Source of the DNA: Streblospio benedicti
Taxonomy: Eukaryota; Annelida; Polychaeta; Spionida; Spionidae
Assembly (NCBI GenBank): GCA_019095985.1
Contig: CM032665.1
Location: 37,591,303-37,655,302 of the forward strand
DNA: 64,000 nucleotides
Reading direction: 5' to 3'
Position 1 is the stretch's first letter, and each line of letters starts with the position of its first letter. The position numbers and the translations under genes were made by a program. This document shows positions 15,856-31,500 of this stretch, piece by piece. The notes beneath the pieces are model-generated. The model was not told where the DNA came from and did not search any database. It was given only the letters and a program-made list of their open reading frames with translations.

Positions 15856-18747
15856 ATGCTATTGAATTATTTAGTCATTTCAATCTACCCATTACAGATG
15901 CTTCCAGACCGTGACCTTATTAAGTGAACACATTTACTAAATTTACTAGTGGATCTAGGATTCCTGGAGAGGAGAATAGTTTGAAGACTCCAAATGATTG
16001 TGTTAGGCATTTAATCAATATTGGAATGGTACCAAGACACCCCTAATTTCTATTCCACTCCAGAATAAAGGGTTCAATGTCCTTAGCCGGCTCCCTGTTC
16101 TGTTCTTGCCATCTGTGGCTGTAGAAAGCATGGTACAATCTACAATGTGCAAGGGTAATAAACTGAGTGTGTTAACATGGCTGGAGTGGCCCCGGATCAA
16201 TTTAATTGTGAACTCATCAAATTGATCATGTAGTGATCTAGTTCTCTATCTGGATAGATATACCAAATCATCTTGAATTCTTGATGCTTTGAGTTAGATA
16301 TAGAATGCAAACAATCAGAGTACAGTTAAAATTATTCGTATTTTACAATGATTTTGATTGGTATTTTCTAAGTGCAATATATGCCAGCATACATTTTTAA
16401 CAGTGATATTACCAGATGATTGCTCCAAGGATTTAGAGTCTAATTTCGAATATATCATTATATGCTAGAAGGTTCTTCACAAATATTTCCTTGACATGCA
16501 ATTGAAGCTAATTCAGGTTTCTTGCATGTTTTCTCGAATCCGGGTTTTAACAGTACAATAACATGGAATAAAAGATTTGTTTTTAGAAATTCTGTATCAA
16601 TCATGCACACGAAACCCCTAAGGCCCCCCTCTTCGAAAAACTTGAATCTGCTAGTTAAATGTGGTGATGATATAACCTAGATTTCTTTTTTCATTTGATT
16701 CTATATTTCAAAATGGTTGGTCAGCTTGAGATCAGTAAACTGATTAATCGGATGATGTTAGCTTTAACTGTATAGATATGGTGATATCTAGTTCTTCCTG
16801 GTAATGTATTACAAGTCCTTGACCAGGTACCATAACCACACAGCCATGGAAGCACATATGTGTTGGTGTAAATAATGTAGCATCCTGTAATTCATTCATA
16901 GTAGCATGTATTAACGTCTGCTCACCTTGCACTTGGGACTGGGATGAAAGTCGCTCCAGACATCCATGAGTCAACTGATGGGCAATTGATGACCATAAAA
17001 GGCTGTGACACAGCCATAAATGGTAGGGTTTACAGTGCTGAATCACTGTGTCCTTATGGTTTGGCTATTGAATGTAACCATGTATTTAGTACTGCAACTT
17101 TGCGTTGTGTTTAAAAGTTGTCACGATTTTTATTGTATTTGCGATAAAAAAATGGATAACTTTATTTCACAAACTCAAATACAAAACAATATATTGGTAA
17201 TAGTTTTTATAGTATTGTCCATCTGAGTTTGGTTACGTGAATTAATTCTCATCCGTGCTGTACAAGATGTAACTTTAGGGGAGGTAAATTTTTCTTTCTT
17301 AATGGTAGAAACGGACAAGGCTGTGATCAATGTTATCAAAGCATCATCCTGATCAATGAGTTGCAAAAAATGATCATGTCAACAACTGATTAACGGCAAG
17401 TCTTGCCCAACAGGCTTATTAATTAGTAGCTAGTCTTGCCGGAAGGATGGTTTACCATTGGACGTTTCATCTCGTGAATTATGTGCACAGCTGGCTGAGT
17501 ATTGTAGCTACTTAGCCAAGGGTTACACATGAACAAGATAATTGTAACTTAGGAGGCTATATCTGGAGGTCCACTATGGAAATAAGATATTTTTTTTTTT
17601 AGCGTTACTATCTTTTCAGTGCTCCCTCAGCCTCCCTGTTTATCAAATGGATTTGCATATAATATGAATATATGAAATAAGCAAGATAAATGTTATTAAT
17701 ATAAGGCTAAATATTACTAATATTTATATTTACTATAGATATCTCGCTTATTTTATAAATTCTATGTATATGAGTTTTTTTTTAAATTCAGTGTGTCTAT
17801 TTGTGATACTCTTAAAACATACCGGGGTAAGCCTGTTTTCATGCTGTGAGTGTTTTTACTTCGAAGTTATAAGGTACCCTGTAGTTTGTGTTTGTCTAAT
17901 GGACCGACAAAATTTTCTAATAACTTTTTTGTCTCATTTGCCTCATTGAGATCATCAATTTGACAATCATTCATGCTTCAAGAAAATAAAAGGTCGCACC
18001 TCTTTAGATATCTGATCATTGTGACCCAAATAGCAGGGATTAAGGAGTGCTATATTCAGCGTAAAGCCGCATTCCAGGTAAATTAAGCACTCTCTGAATT
18101 AATGATTGTGGATGTTAATTGTGGTAAATAAGTAAACAGACACAAACAAAAAAAGATCGAGCATTCTGGGACTTCTCTGGGGCTGTTTGTTACAATTTTT
18201 TGTAAACAAACAGTTCAAATAGCAGGTTTCTGCAGTGGGAAGAAAGTTAAAATGCAGAGTGGTAAATTAGATAAAATTTAACTGTGTGAAGTAGGAACAC
18301 GCACACCTTCCCCCATCCAGAGTATTCTAAACCATCATGTATGCTTTAGAAATCATAGATTTCCTGAGTGTTTTGTTTTTTTTACTGGTGTTTGATTATT
18401 ACTAGTCTATTATTTTATGGTTAGCTTGTTTTGTACGCTGAAGTGGGCTAGAAATCATACCAATATTTCCTCATGTTATAATGGTCAGTTTCTTGTAACA
18501 AGTCTAGCGAGAAAGTACTTGCACAACTATGTGGTTAAATATTTGGTTAGGTCTCAGAGAGTGTTTGGTTTAGTACAGGAGATGGCGATGATTTGTTGAC
18601 ATGAAATAGTCACCGGGCTGGAGGGAATAACAGTTTGCAGACTGAATCTTGCGTATGAGTTCAATGAACGTATAAAGCTTTCTTATTGTATTAAACAATG
18701 TTTTTTTACTATAGGTGGATCAATTTAGTTATTGAAGTGTTCAAGTA
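15856..18747. other. Non-coding stretch, nothing recognised
   Basis: AT-rich, with short chance open frames on both strands that lack codon bias or family motifs. It could hold an untranslated 5' exon of the NP-I gene, but no splice pair can be supported. Confidence 0.3.
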
Positions 18748-19030
18748 CAGTAGAATCTCCCATTAGAACCACCTTTAAAAGAGACCACCTATATAATAAG
18801 ACCATTTTTTGCAGTTCCAATGTTTCACAGAGAAACCAATGCAAACCTCTTAACAGCGACTACCTCCCCATTTAAACCACTGAAGCCCAGTCCCCGAGTG
18901 GTCTGAATAAAGAGGTATACATGTATATAGAAACCAGTGCATTGAGTGCAAACCTCTTAACAGTGACCACCTCCCCATTTAAACCACTGGAGCCCAGTCA
19001 CCGAGTGGTCTTAATAAAGAGGTTCTACTG
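18748..19030. mobile_element. TA MITE, GACCACC family, with internal duplication
   Basis: TA target duplication; TIRs CAGTAGAATCTCC and GAGGTTCTACTG. At 283 bp it is longer than the usual 166–169 bp because a segment of about 100 bp (aaccagtgc...aataaagaggt) is present twice in tandem. Confidence 0.8.
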
Positions 19031-19541
19031 TACACATTTTGAGGTGTCAGTGCACATGTACCAAGTTGTGAAAACACCCAGGGGCTGTTGCTGCACCCAA
19101 CAAGCCCATCCCAGACCTGGCATCGTAGTGTACTGAAACAGTTTTTGTGTCTTGTCCACTGAGCTATGACCTATTCAAATCGTAGTTGAGTGTCTCGTTC
19201 TGAATTTTTCATCTTTCATACATGGTTACTGTCGATCAATCCTATACTTGGTAAATGTAATTGTAATATGTGGTAAGCTTCCATAATGTAATGAAGTTTT
19301 GTGTGATTTGCTTATATTGCAGTATAAAATGTGACAGAATAATCTGTATTTACACCATTTCTGCCAACTGATAGCTTTTTGTAGCATTTACCTGATAGCA
19401 GCCTAGTAGTGTCACAGGGTTACGCTTTTTTAACTACAACAGAGGTCATTAAGTAGCAATGCACATGTAGTACGTACATGTATTAAATCATGTGGGGTGT
19501 AATATGTTACTTATAATTATTATTTTCTTTTCAATTTACAG

Positions 19542-22500
19542 GTGATGATTTTAAGCAGTCGGTAGCAATAATAGAACAACATGGAAGACCAAGGTATGCT
19601 TGCATTTTAGACTTTTTTTTAACTTTCAGTTTACCATGTTCATTTTCAATTTTTTCTGTTAAAAGGTTTTGTCTGATTGTACCGTACATGTATAATCAGC
19701 ATTTTCAAAGTTTTTTTTTCAAATCTTTAACGTTTTCACCCATGGACTGTTTTATCAAATGTTCTATATTGTAATTATACGAGCGAATTATACAGATAAG
19801 GAATGTATTATAGGCCACTAGCTTTCATGGACCCATTGAATGACAATAATGATGTGCGAATTACAATTCCAACAGCACAGTTATTACCAAAAAACGACAT
19901 TCAACAGTATAATTTCAAGTCAGAAGGCTGCATTACATTTTCCAACACCCATTGTTGCTCTCACAATACATATATGCTCTAGAGCTGCATACCATTTAGC
20001 TTGATGACTTGTCGACCATAAACTGATCAGATTTTTGTAAGCAACAGAAAGTGCATTTTTGATTTCTAAGTGCATTTCTTTTTTCCTTTTTTTCTTCTTT
20101 TTTTCCCCATTTGTTATGGACTACAGTATTATCTCTAGTTGAGAAGTGATATCGGTACGGAGGTTTGTTGTCTCAGAGTTCGTTGTGGTTGCTTTATGAA
20201 GAATCGATCCTCAAATAATCTCTTTATTGTACATGTGGTCTCATTAAAGATTGGTCTTAATTGGAGGTTCTATTCATATGAATTACATGCATAAAAATGG
20301 TAAACCCATAATTCATAAAATGGAACAAAATGTATATCTATCTTGCATTTTTAAAGATTTTTGTTCACTTGGACCTTCATCATCTGTGAACAGGTCAGTG
20401 AAAGTGCAAAATTTGAAAAATATATCCTGTAGGAAAACACTTTTTTCTTTTTTAATGTGGGTAAAAAATGCTAGGATTTTGGAGATTTTATACTTTTAAT
20501 AGTTAATTTAAATTAGACACACATCTAAAATGACCCCAGATTTACTGCTTGAAACATATTTTTGTTTCTCAATGGAAAAACACTACCAAGGACACCTTTC
20601 TTCCATACAAATATCATTTGAAATGTTCCATGTACATGACATGTAAAGAAATATGTGAATTTAAATTTTTTTTCATGTTTTACATGGTTATATGCCGTTC
20701 GTGTAACAAAGTGCAGTGTCATATGATTTAGATTTTCTGTAGAGATTACATCGATTCATGATCATTAATATTCTAATATTCAAAAGTAATGTTTTGAAGT
20801 TGCTGGTTGACATTCCCTTTAAGTCAATCTGAGTATACATGATGTAACTGATTATTATTTCCAACTTTCTCCACACCTTGTAGATTGGTGATGTAAGGAA
20901 ATGATGCTTTTCTCAAATAAATGTGAATGTAAATGTGGTGGTTTATAGTCCAAGTTTTTCACTCATGACTTTACAATTTCAAACTGCCTCTTGTGGAGAT
21001 AATACTTTACTGTATAGCTGTAATAGACAAATAATTGTCTTATAGCTAAAATGCTCTCAGGACAATATACTGCACACCAAGACGCAAGTTTTGTTGTGTT
21101 TGTGTGAGACAAGGTCACCCTCTTGCTGACTGTCAGCAATTCCTGCCTTGTGCTGATTTATGTCAGTTGGACAAAGAGCTGATAGAGCTACGGTGGGGCA
21201 GCTACATCAGGCCACTGACTTTTATGGCATCTATTTAAGGATCGTTCCCAAATTACATCACCCGGAGGGTGAGGGTGGCGTGTAGCGAAAGATGCTGAAA
21301 GTTGACAGGAGAAGGTGGGGGTCTAGCACTCTGGTGATGTCACCCTTTGAAAAAAAAGTTTTAGCTATTTAACAGTGTTTGAACTTAGTTTCTGACTTCA
21401 AGTGACAAATACAAATGTGAGGGTCTGTGATCCAGGCTAATATTATATAACACAAATGTAGTCTGAAGATCATGTTGTTAGAGGACTGAAATGGTAGGCA
21501 TGTAACATGGATTCGTATATAATTCTTAAGAGTTTCTGTCGAAGTAACAATTGGAGTGCCTGGATTTTAAGTTAGCTGAGTAATGAAGTACGCTATAAAT
21601 TTCTTACAATGAATGTATGTAAATGCATATCCATGTCAAAGACCACCCTTGTTGTGGTACTCCCTTTGAATAGTTGCATGATTGCAAGGCCTTGGTCATT
21701 AGTATCAAGTCTTCATACAAATTACATAAAATTCCATCAGTTCTCTTGTTGTACTGATAAACTGAGGATAAATGCCATTTAATACACCAGATGGTTTCTT
21801 TCCTTATTAACAAAAAAGATTTTCTTCAATCAAAACAGATATATGATGCCTTCTTTTTCCATGCTCTTAAAGTACTAGTACAGCCATGTTAGAAATAGAT
21901 GATAGATGATGTCTGATTTTCAACTGTACCGCAACCAATGAAATTTTCTCTTGGTTTGAGCTAAGATGGTTAGAATAAAGCACATATGATGCAATCTATG
22001 TTGAAATTAGGACACATCCCTCTGTGTAACATGCTTGTTCTAAGTGTTTAATGAATGTTTATGACTTAGAACTTAAAGGTGTGATTGTTAAACATGCCTT
22101 GCAAATCTACCCAAGCATTCTAATCATTATAGCTCTTCTATCTGCAAAACCTTTATTCTATCATCAGTCTTTAATTTAAATCAAGCTTTTTTATGCCCAG
22201 CCAACATGGAGCATGACACAGTCAAAGACGAGCAGAAGACATAATGATCTAAAGTTGGGTTTATTTTAGTCAACAAAATGTTAACTATGAATATCAAACA
22301 ATGAGATTGCTAGCCTTTACAGTTATAAACTTCAGTCTACGATCCAATTAAGACCACTCTTTATAATGAAACCATTTTGTGGGTTCCAAACGTTCATAAC
22401 TACCACAAACCTCAATTCATAGAGACAGCTCAAATTGCATTTTGCCATAACAAATCATTTTTCATTTTTTAAAATAGAATATAATTAAACCAAACCTCAA

Positions 22501-25500
22501 TAAAGAGACCACCTATTTATTGAGAAAAAGCTTAAGACAGCCCCATCAGTGTTCTTGAAAGAGAGGTTCTAATGCTGATGTGTTGTTGGTGGAGAGGTCT
22601 AGTGTTGCAGAGACAACTGTAATAAAATATGTCAATGGCTCTATCAATATGGAGGGTTGATCCTTATCAGTTCCTAAATATGCTCAATGTGGTTTATCAG
22701 TGAAGGACAGGTTGGCAATCATGGAGGGTGGACTAAGTTTCAAGGGATTTGAGTACGTTCCTTTTAGTAATAGTAACTTCTCACAAGAGTTAGTTCATTT
22801 GATTGCATGATCAAATTGGTTTCCTTATGATTCTTCAGTACATGTACTATTTTGCTCTGGTTTGCTGACTTTTTACAATGCGTAGGCTCTGTATAACTGG
22901 TCGCACTGTACAATCAGATTGAATCCTTCTCAACTTTTGGTGCTGTATGGCTGACAAGTATAGATAAGATAGAGACGAGTTTATGTAAGAAGCACGGCAC
23001 GCTGTGGAATTCTCAATGTCTGATAGCATAAACAAACTGAGAACCGTTACAGTATACATCTGTAATGGTGTATCCAAGAATGTTACCAAAGTCTGGACGA
23101 GAGACTTAGCTAGAGAGAAAAGTATTGTCCAGATTAGTTGTATGAATTATATTATTTGCCATATTCAATTGACTGTGCCCGTCTGAATAATGTAGATCGT
23201 CCGAATAATAATGTAGATCGCATCAGATCCCTTTTTGTGTTTTTCATATCAAGATCTGTTACAATAGATCATTATGCAGATTGTCAAGCTAGAATAATGA
23301 ACTTGCACCAATAACCACTTTGTGCTAAATGTTACATAGAGCTTTTAATATGATGTAATGATGCATTGAAGGCCGTCTTCCTGGCTTATAGTACTACTTA
23401 AATGTTTAAGGTAGCCCGATTACTGACAAATTTTTTAGTTATCCGTTTCTGGCATTTATTACAACTTCTTCAACTTCAAGTTATAAAAATTTCAAAGTCA
23501 TAGTTTGATAATGTCAGTTTGGGGAATTGTCAATAAATGTTAGAAAAGCATGTCTTCATATGGAAATAGTGACTTATTTCGTTCTTTGTTTTAGCAGAAT
23601 TTGCGTTATTTGAGTTATATGGGAATTTTAGTTTCATTTTTATGAATTTCAATGTAATCTATCTCAAAATGTGAAGGAATGATACGTTTAATGATTTAAT
23701 CCATCAGAGCTTAACCATCATAGGTATAAAGTCTATTAGTTAAATTTTAAGTAGATGATAAGTTAACAAGTTTGTTTTGTTTCACTTTTAAAGTATGTAC
23801 TGGATGTTAAGTAATTCCATCAAAACCAATCATGCTGATTTTGGGTCATGTTTGGAGTTGAGTATCTGACATCTCGTGATTCGACTACCTTAAATGATCT
23901 CTTATTTATGAAAAATAAATAAATTCCACACTAGAGGCTCTTAAACCGCATTTCATTTGTGGATGTGGATTTCTAAAATTAATATATACAAATGTATATG
24001 AATGGATTAATTGAATATATTTTAGAATATGCACATTCAAGAATTGGAAAAAAAGAATACTTTTTATCACATATTGTAAAAGTGATAAATTTTACTATTT
24101 TCATTTAGAAATTAATTTCATCTTCTCGCCATCTATTATATATTGGTGTAAGGACAAAAACCAAAGTACCTGTTGGGAAAATTTTAATGACTATTTTCTA
24201 TCTCAAATGCAAGTGGAATCCAAGGCACAAATATTTCTATGGCAGGTATAAGGTCAAGCCTTCATAATAAATATAATAAAAATAGAGAATGCAGAGAAAT
24301 GCCACTTTTATTGTTGTTCAAGTATTTCACAAATATTTTGATATGAAGTCTCCAGCTGGAAGTTTCAGTATTCAGCAGTTAATCTTTGTCAGAAACAACT
24401 AAGTAGTGAAATTATACAATTAACATTTAATTATATGAATGAAGAAATACTAGTGGTCATTAAACACATAGATTTAACTAGTAATATAAGTATGCCCATA
24501 CAATTATATTGTATTTTCATGGACTATGTTTACTAGAAAGGTTTTACTATTCTTTTTGACATACCGTAGATTGAGGAGACTCTTATCACAAAACAATAAC
24601 ATTGGTTCTTTGCCCTTAAAACTAAAATGGGTACTAGCAGGAATAGTATCATTGGTTCTTGAAAGTTTTTGAAAGCACTATAACTGCAATATGGTACAAG
24701 TGCTCTTTACGCCCCTGGGTTTTAAAATGGAACAATTTGCGTCTAAAGATGTGTATGATCAGGTGTTTTAGTTGAGATGCTTGGTCCCATTGTGATATAT
24801 GCATGATTTTAAACTCCAAAACTGTCATAAACCATTGTCATCTTATATAGTAAGATTCTGTTTAAATTATTTGTTGTTTAATTAGAAACTTCCATTCATG
24901 TTAAGAAAGCCATTTTGTAAAATGGTTGGAGCACAACTGGGATATAGACATTCGGGATGTATTCCATAAATGTTGTCCCTTGTTCATGAATATAAATTTG
25001 GATAAACAGCTATTATTAATATTGGATAGACATATGATTGTTTGATTGTACTGTTTCTCACTGTACTTACACCATAGAAGGCAGGTTTTATTTTTACACA
25101 TTTTAATTGATCTTGAATTTCTTGAAAGAACAGCCAAATTGTCTGGTTTTATGTACCATCAAAATTCCATACAATTGCCTTTAGAATGTTTTGACGATTT
25201 TAGCCTATTCAATGAAAACACTAGTGACTACAAAATACATGTATATTATGCATTTATATGTTAATGATCAGATCGAAACACTTATCTGATTCATCAGTTA
25301 TCAGTATGAATGAAAATGCCACAAGGCACAAGAATAATGAATGTAATTATGGATACCATGGAGAAATATAATGAAGTTGCTTGTTCATTTGATAATAATG
25401 ATACGGGTAAATTTCTGTCTAGTAATGTTTTTTCTCTTCTCCAATCTCAATCTTCTCTATCTTTCTTTTGGGAATGGCATGATGTAAATGCTTAATTAAG

Positions 25501-28500
25501 TAGTGTCGAGGATGATCATATAACATGATGATGATCCTATCATGGAAATACAAATTATTTTAGTGCCCTACAGATCTGTGTTTTTGTGCCAATAAACATG
25601 TAATTGTAGCTTTGATAGATTCAATTGAACATATATAACATCAAACCACTCTTAATGAGGCTTATACTTATGTATATATATAATATATGGCGTACTACTA
25701 CTTTAAAAAAAAAAGACTTAAATTGAGCATAAACAAAAAAAAAGCATGTGGCTTATACATGTTATAGTGTGTGAATTGTGTCTTGAATGTTGCAACATTT
25801 GTCAAAATGTCAGATCTGAATTTCTATCTGAATAAATCTTATTTTCCTGTGTTGTCACTTGAGGATTCTTTGATGATAAATGAACATCTCTTAGGCTCAT
25901 AGATAACTGGAAAAAACGTTCATAGTCTTATTTAACAAACGTTTAAATTAAGCATATGTATATTGGACTGGATGGAAATAGTTCTATGTCTGAATTTATG
26001 ATATTGTTCTATGATTGCCTCTCCTTGTTATGATGAAAATTGTACCCATTTTAGGTCTATTGTGAGCGCATAGTGTATTTTAGGCAATTGGCTTGTTGCA
26101 GTACAGTCAGGTCCCGCAGAACATAGCAGTCCATGACATTGTTTTTATGTAATGGAGTTCTATTTTACTCTATGAACACCTTAAATCGATTGTGAACAAA
26201 AATGATCCTAATAATTCACAAAATTTCTTCCATTTAGTATTATCCTGATTGAGTTCTGAAAATCAGCCGTTTGTTGACATCTGATTGAAATCCCATTATG
26301 TGATATCGGTGATAAATGCTTTTTTTTTGTGATTTACATGTTTTTCCCCACTATCAGCCTGTAGCACGCTCGTCTTCACCACTGTATATGGGAAGTTAAC
26401 TTCCTGCTGATATGTGTGAAGGAACACAACCAATCTATTTGTGGAAATGGGATTTTGCTTTATGTTCTTTTTATTCACTGCTGCCTCAATGATATTTTGG
26501 TTCTGATGAGCAGTGAAAATTTGTTGTTGATTGAGTTGTCAATTGTGATCACTATGTCAATCAACCAATCAAATTCTATATTTATTTGAGCAAGCCATAA
26601 CTATTCAATTTGAGTGTGTGGTTTATGCTCAGCTCAATTTCCTTTTACATATTAGTAAAAAGTAATACACCTGTTCAGATTCTATTCCATGTTTATTAAC
26701 TGTTTGTCAAGTATCAAAATGAACCCTAAATGTTGACCCCTATTAGAGATGTGCTGTGTTATGTTATGACCACAACCTTACAAATATTAATAACAAATAT
26801 TGTTCTAACATATATCAACTTTATTAGACAGACCATTATGTTCTGTTAACATCTCATTTTTGATACGTCGACATAGTTTGAAGTACATCTTTGCAATCAT
26901 GGACATCCATATTGCAAACTTACATATGTTTACTGCACTTTCATTTTCTCTCTAACCAATGGGGAATGTAATGATGATTACATTTCAAGTCTCTTACTCA
27001 CATTTACAGTGTTGAGCAACTAGCGAATAAAATATTCACCAAGACAAATATCAAAGTTCAAATCGTGTCCTTTTCAGAGTCAGCTAATGCAAATGCTACT
27101 TGTATCTTGTATATTAACCTCTTATCCACTACAATTTCACATATATCATGTAAATCATTTCAGTTTTATACTGATAGATTCAAACTGAATTTATTAGTAG
27201 ATGGATACAAATTCCAATCAGAAATTTACATTTCATCTTCAATTTCACAAACAGCCTATTGAATTCACATCAGGTTGGACTTTTCTTGGCTGCACCTGGG
27301 ACCATGTCTCGCAATATTGTTTATTTCCTCATATGCATGTAAAAAGAGTGATGTACCAATATTTTAAAGATACACATAGCAAGGTACAAATGGATTTATT
27401 TATCTACTTACTTCAAGTAGTAAATGTCATTTCTGACAATTACACAGACTGTCCGGATCATAGAATTTTCTTTGTGCTTTGAGTTGGGAATGATTATTTA
27501 ATTTTCATTTGAAGGGATCATGATCTACATGTTACCGTATCTGTCTATTTGCTTCGCAAAACACTTCTTGGTATAATGTGAAAGAGAGGGGGGGGGGGGG
27601 GGGGCTGTGGCACTGGTTGGAGCCTGTGCGGCCAGCAGAGATTTTTTTATTAATTTTGTCAGACACCTTTAATTTTTAGATCATATTTTTCGTTTGATGC
27701 CTTCCTAGAAGAGCAAAAAAAAGGTCAATGTGGCCTGCAGATACCTTCGATAGAAATCGAAAATGTCTACAAAGTCAGGCATCACATATACTTAGGTAGA
27801 CCTCTATATATATATACAACATGTTGTATATGTTGAGCAGAAATGCAAATTTTCCAGTTTTCTACGGATGTCCACAAAAACAAGTTCTGCTGAATGCTAA
27901 ATGTCAATGTAGCATTTATATTTTGAGCTACCAAAGGTTGATTGTTTCATTCACCAAGTTCTGGCTTTGGTCAATCACTTTTAGCAAGATGTCAGATCAA
28001 ATATATGTTGAATTTGATTTTGTAGTCATATACATGAGGAGTACAATTAATGTAGCAATTTGTTTCTTCTTTAAAAAATCCAGTCTAATTTTTCACCTGC
28101 ATGTCTTGTAACAGAAACTGACAATATAAAATGCAGACAAACAATGTGATTGATAACACTTTGCAAACGAGCAGATTTTCTCTGATCATTTTTACAGTCT
28201 TTACTGGTAGTTTCTTCAGTTGTTTTTTTCATGCTAACAGACTTGTTGGCTATTCTAACAGGTTTCCAGCGAAACTTGGCAAATTCTGCAAACATCATGA
28301 GGATTGTGGGTGCATTCTTTATATTCCGGTACATGTATTCTAGTTTATACTCATCTTTTTTTCTAAACTGATTTTACATTGTACACTAGCTAGCCCGTTG
28401 ACAAATCTTTTTAGCTCAGAAGCTCCCAGCATATTATTCAGTATTCTATGTCAAACATTTTTGTGGTCACTGATAGGGGGGCCATGTAAAATATATTTTA

Positions 28501-31500
28501 CTCTGGACCCAAAATATTTAACATGTCAGCCCTTGATGCAGCATCCAGCCAAGCAAAATTTATGAGTTTTAAGACCCTTCCTGTGCCCTAACCAAGAAAA
28601 TGCTCCAAGAACCAAACCTAAGACTTTCTGGTCAAGAGTATAAGGATTGAATCTTATGGCCAATCCAGGACAAGATCATTGCTTCTCCTGTGTTAATTGT
28701 GTATACTATTGGTGTCTAAGTGTTACCAATGCAGAAGGAGTTAAGTGGCTGGTTGATAAGAAGGCTTAGATGACCACTCAGCCACTCACCAACTAGAAGC
28801 TGACAGCTCAATTGTCTGGTGAAGAAATACATATTCATGATGTTCTTTAATATGTTGTATTGTAGTCGTGTGTTAATAATGCTATTTGATAAGAGAATAT
28901 AATGTCACAAAGTGTATATACAGTAGAATCTTTTAATCTTGAATATGAACACCTGTGTCTAGACTACTGATTGATTGCTCACTGGCCACAGCTGACCAAT
29001 CATCGCCCCATCAAATCTTATCTCATGATCCCATCAGGCATACTGATGGACTGCTGGTATTGCAGCTCACTGACCAACCATTTGACCATACACTCAACTA
29101 GCATGTCTAGGCAACAAAAAAATGTCCAAATAAAATCTGTACACTTCATCATTATCTCAATGAGTAAGAGATAGGTCAATCGGTGTTAATTTTTCCTTCT
29201 TATTATATGACCACATGTTACAGTGAGGTGGGCCTGGTCGTTAGTGTTAATTCTTACATTTGGGACTGTTAATTACATGAGGGAGCCACAGTCCAAATTA
29301 TACATGGTTATGTGGTTATGTAGTGACTTAATGACCATTCCCAAGGTCCGCCCTGATCACCAGGAGTGTAATGTGGACTACAGAAAAATTGGCTATGCAA
29401 TTTATGAATTGACCTTTTTCTATATTTTTACGCAATAATGACTGTCTCATGGAATGGAAACAACCTTCTTAACGTTATTGGCTTTATAATCAAGATATCT
29501 TTAAATGTAATAATCGAAATCAATGAAAAATTGCAAAACCCAACTCAAGTAAAAAAAAACACGACAACTCATTGTCAGGAACGTGAAGTACTTATAAGAA
29601 CCCTATTGGAAATATGATTACATGCTCAACACATCTATAAGGTACGTGAAAGCTTTCAAAAGGGTAAGGACGATAAGACTTCGGTCAGATTTGCACATGT
29701 ATTGGTTCATCAGATTATCTAGCTCCATGGGACTGTAAATTGCGCAAGACCTGAAATAAGCGGTCAATAATGCATGTAATGTGGTCACATCATCAGTAGA
29801 CTGAAACCAAACAGTTGCGTCTTCGTTGATACTTGAGATCTATTGTCAATTTATGGAAGGTATTTACAGTGACTTTTATGATGACTAAATTATGTAATTT
29901 AAGTCATTTATAAGCTTGTAATATATGCAAGCATGTTACACAAACAGTAATGAAAAATACGTGAAATTGAGAACATTACATGTTTTTGTTTCCAGAAAAT
30001 AATATGCTTTAAGGTACATTAGACCTTCCAATTAGGACCACCTCTATAATGAGACCATGTTTGTTGTCCCAAGCCTTCATATAGAAACCATTGTGAACCT
30101 CCATAAAAAACCACCTCACTATTCAGACCCCTTGAGGGCAGTCCCATGGTTGGTCTTAATAGAGAGGTTGCAATGTAGTGTGAGAAAAACTCTGCTCAGA
30201 CAGACATTGTGTGCTATGCGTAGTAGATAAAAACTTAATTTTCATTGATGGAGTAAATTGTCCATGGGTCTGTCGTTTTATGACATAAAATAAGGTCAGG
30301 AGCATGGAAAACCCAGAAAACTAAGCAGCAATTATCATTACGCTTCAATTGGGATACATAAGAATGAATCACTGAGCGGTGATAAAACTTCCAGTGAGGA
30401 AGTGTTTGATACCAGGATTTTCTCACAGCGTGTAGCAAGATGGTTGCTATCGTTCACAAGTTTCGTTTTCACCCAATCTGTATTTACCTATCCCTAATTC
30501 TAAGTACCAAGTATGCTCAAAAGTTACATGTATGTAGATATCTCCATTGATTATTTGCATCAAATATGGGCTCCGAGACGGTGGTAACATATGGTAACAA
30601 ATCAGGGTTGATGGTAGTAAGGCTACACCCAATCGCAGCTGTATCAATTAATTTGCTGAATGTTACTATCGCAATTCATCAGAGTTATTTTTGTTGATTG
30701 ATTTGTTGAGTCATTGAAATTATTAAAGTCTGTCTTGAGTTATGATTTGATTTTGTATATTGAAGTGCAATAACAAAATTATTCTATTTGAACACATCTG
30801 TTAAAATAATGACATGTAGTAAATGATGTGTCTATTAACAAATTGTATCTTTTCTATGCCTACTTCTGGGTCTGACAAGTTGAAAATTTAGGTGTAACTG
30901 CAATATGCCTAGTATACACGTATTTACATCCTGTTTCCATAGAAACCCTGACAAACACCGTGGTGTTATTGTGAACATCTGGAGATTTACTCATGAGCGG
31001 AAAGTAGTCATCTTATTATGGTAAAAATATGTTTATGATTCACCTAGGAAAATTGCCAGCTAGTCGAACCTAATAAAGTCAATAAATATTTTAAATCATG
31101 TTTAATATTTGTGCTGTATTTGCAAACAGACATTGTCTTCTAGTGTACTTCTCACATGGATAGAACCATGGTTTAAGTACAGTAGAGCCTCCAATTAAGA
31201 CTACCTCTCTATTGAGACCACCTCTATAGTAAGACCACTTTATACAGTCCGAAACTTTCATAAAGCTACCAAAATGCACCTCTGTGTAGAGAACACCTCT
31301 ATTGAGAACACGGGTCCCAAAGGTGGTCCTAATAAGGAGGTTCTACTGTAGTTTGACGTCATTTGATTATAATGTACCAATTTAGACATTAGTTTACTAA
31401 GTAGTAAGTGCCTGCTGTGAGGGAGATGATGTACATATATATGGGTCATGGAAAGGGCAATGCAATCTATTTAAGAGCCCAGTGTGAGATTGTACCAGCT

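Noticed and set aside
16744-17046. Minus-strand frame of 100 codons
   Set aside because: His/Leu/Ser-rich with no recognisable motif, no splice context and no GC contrast with flanks.
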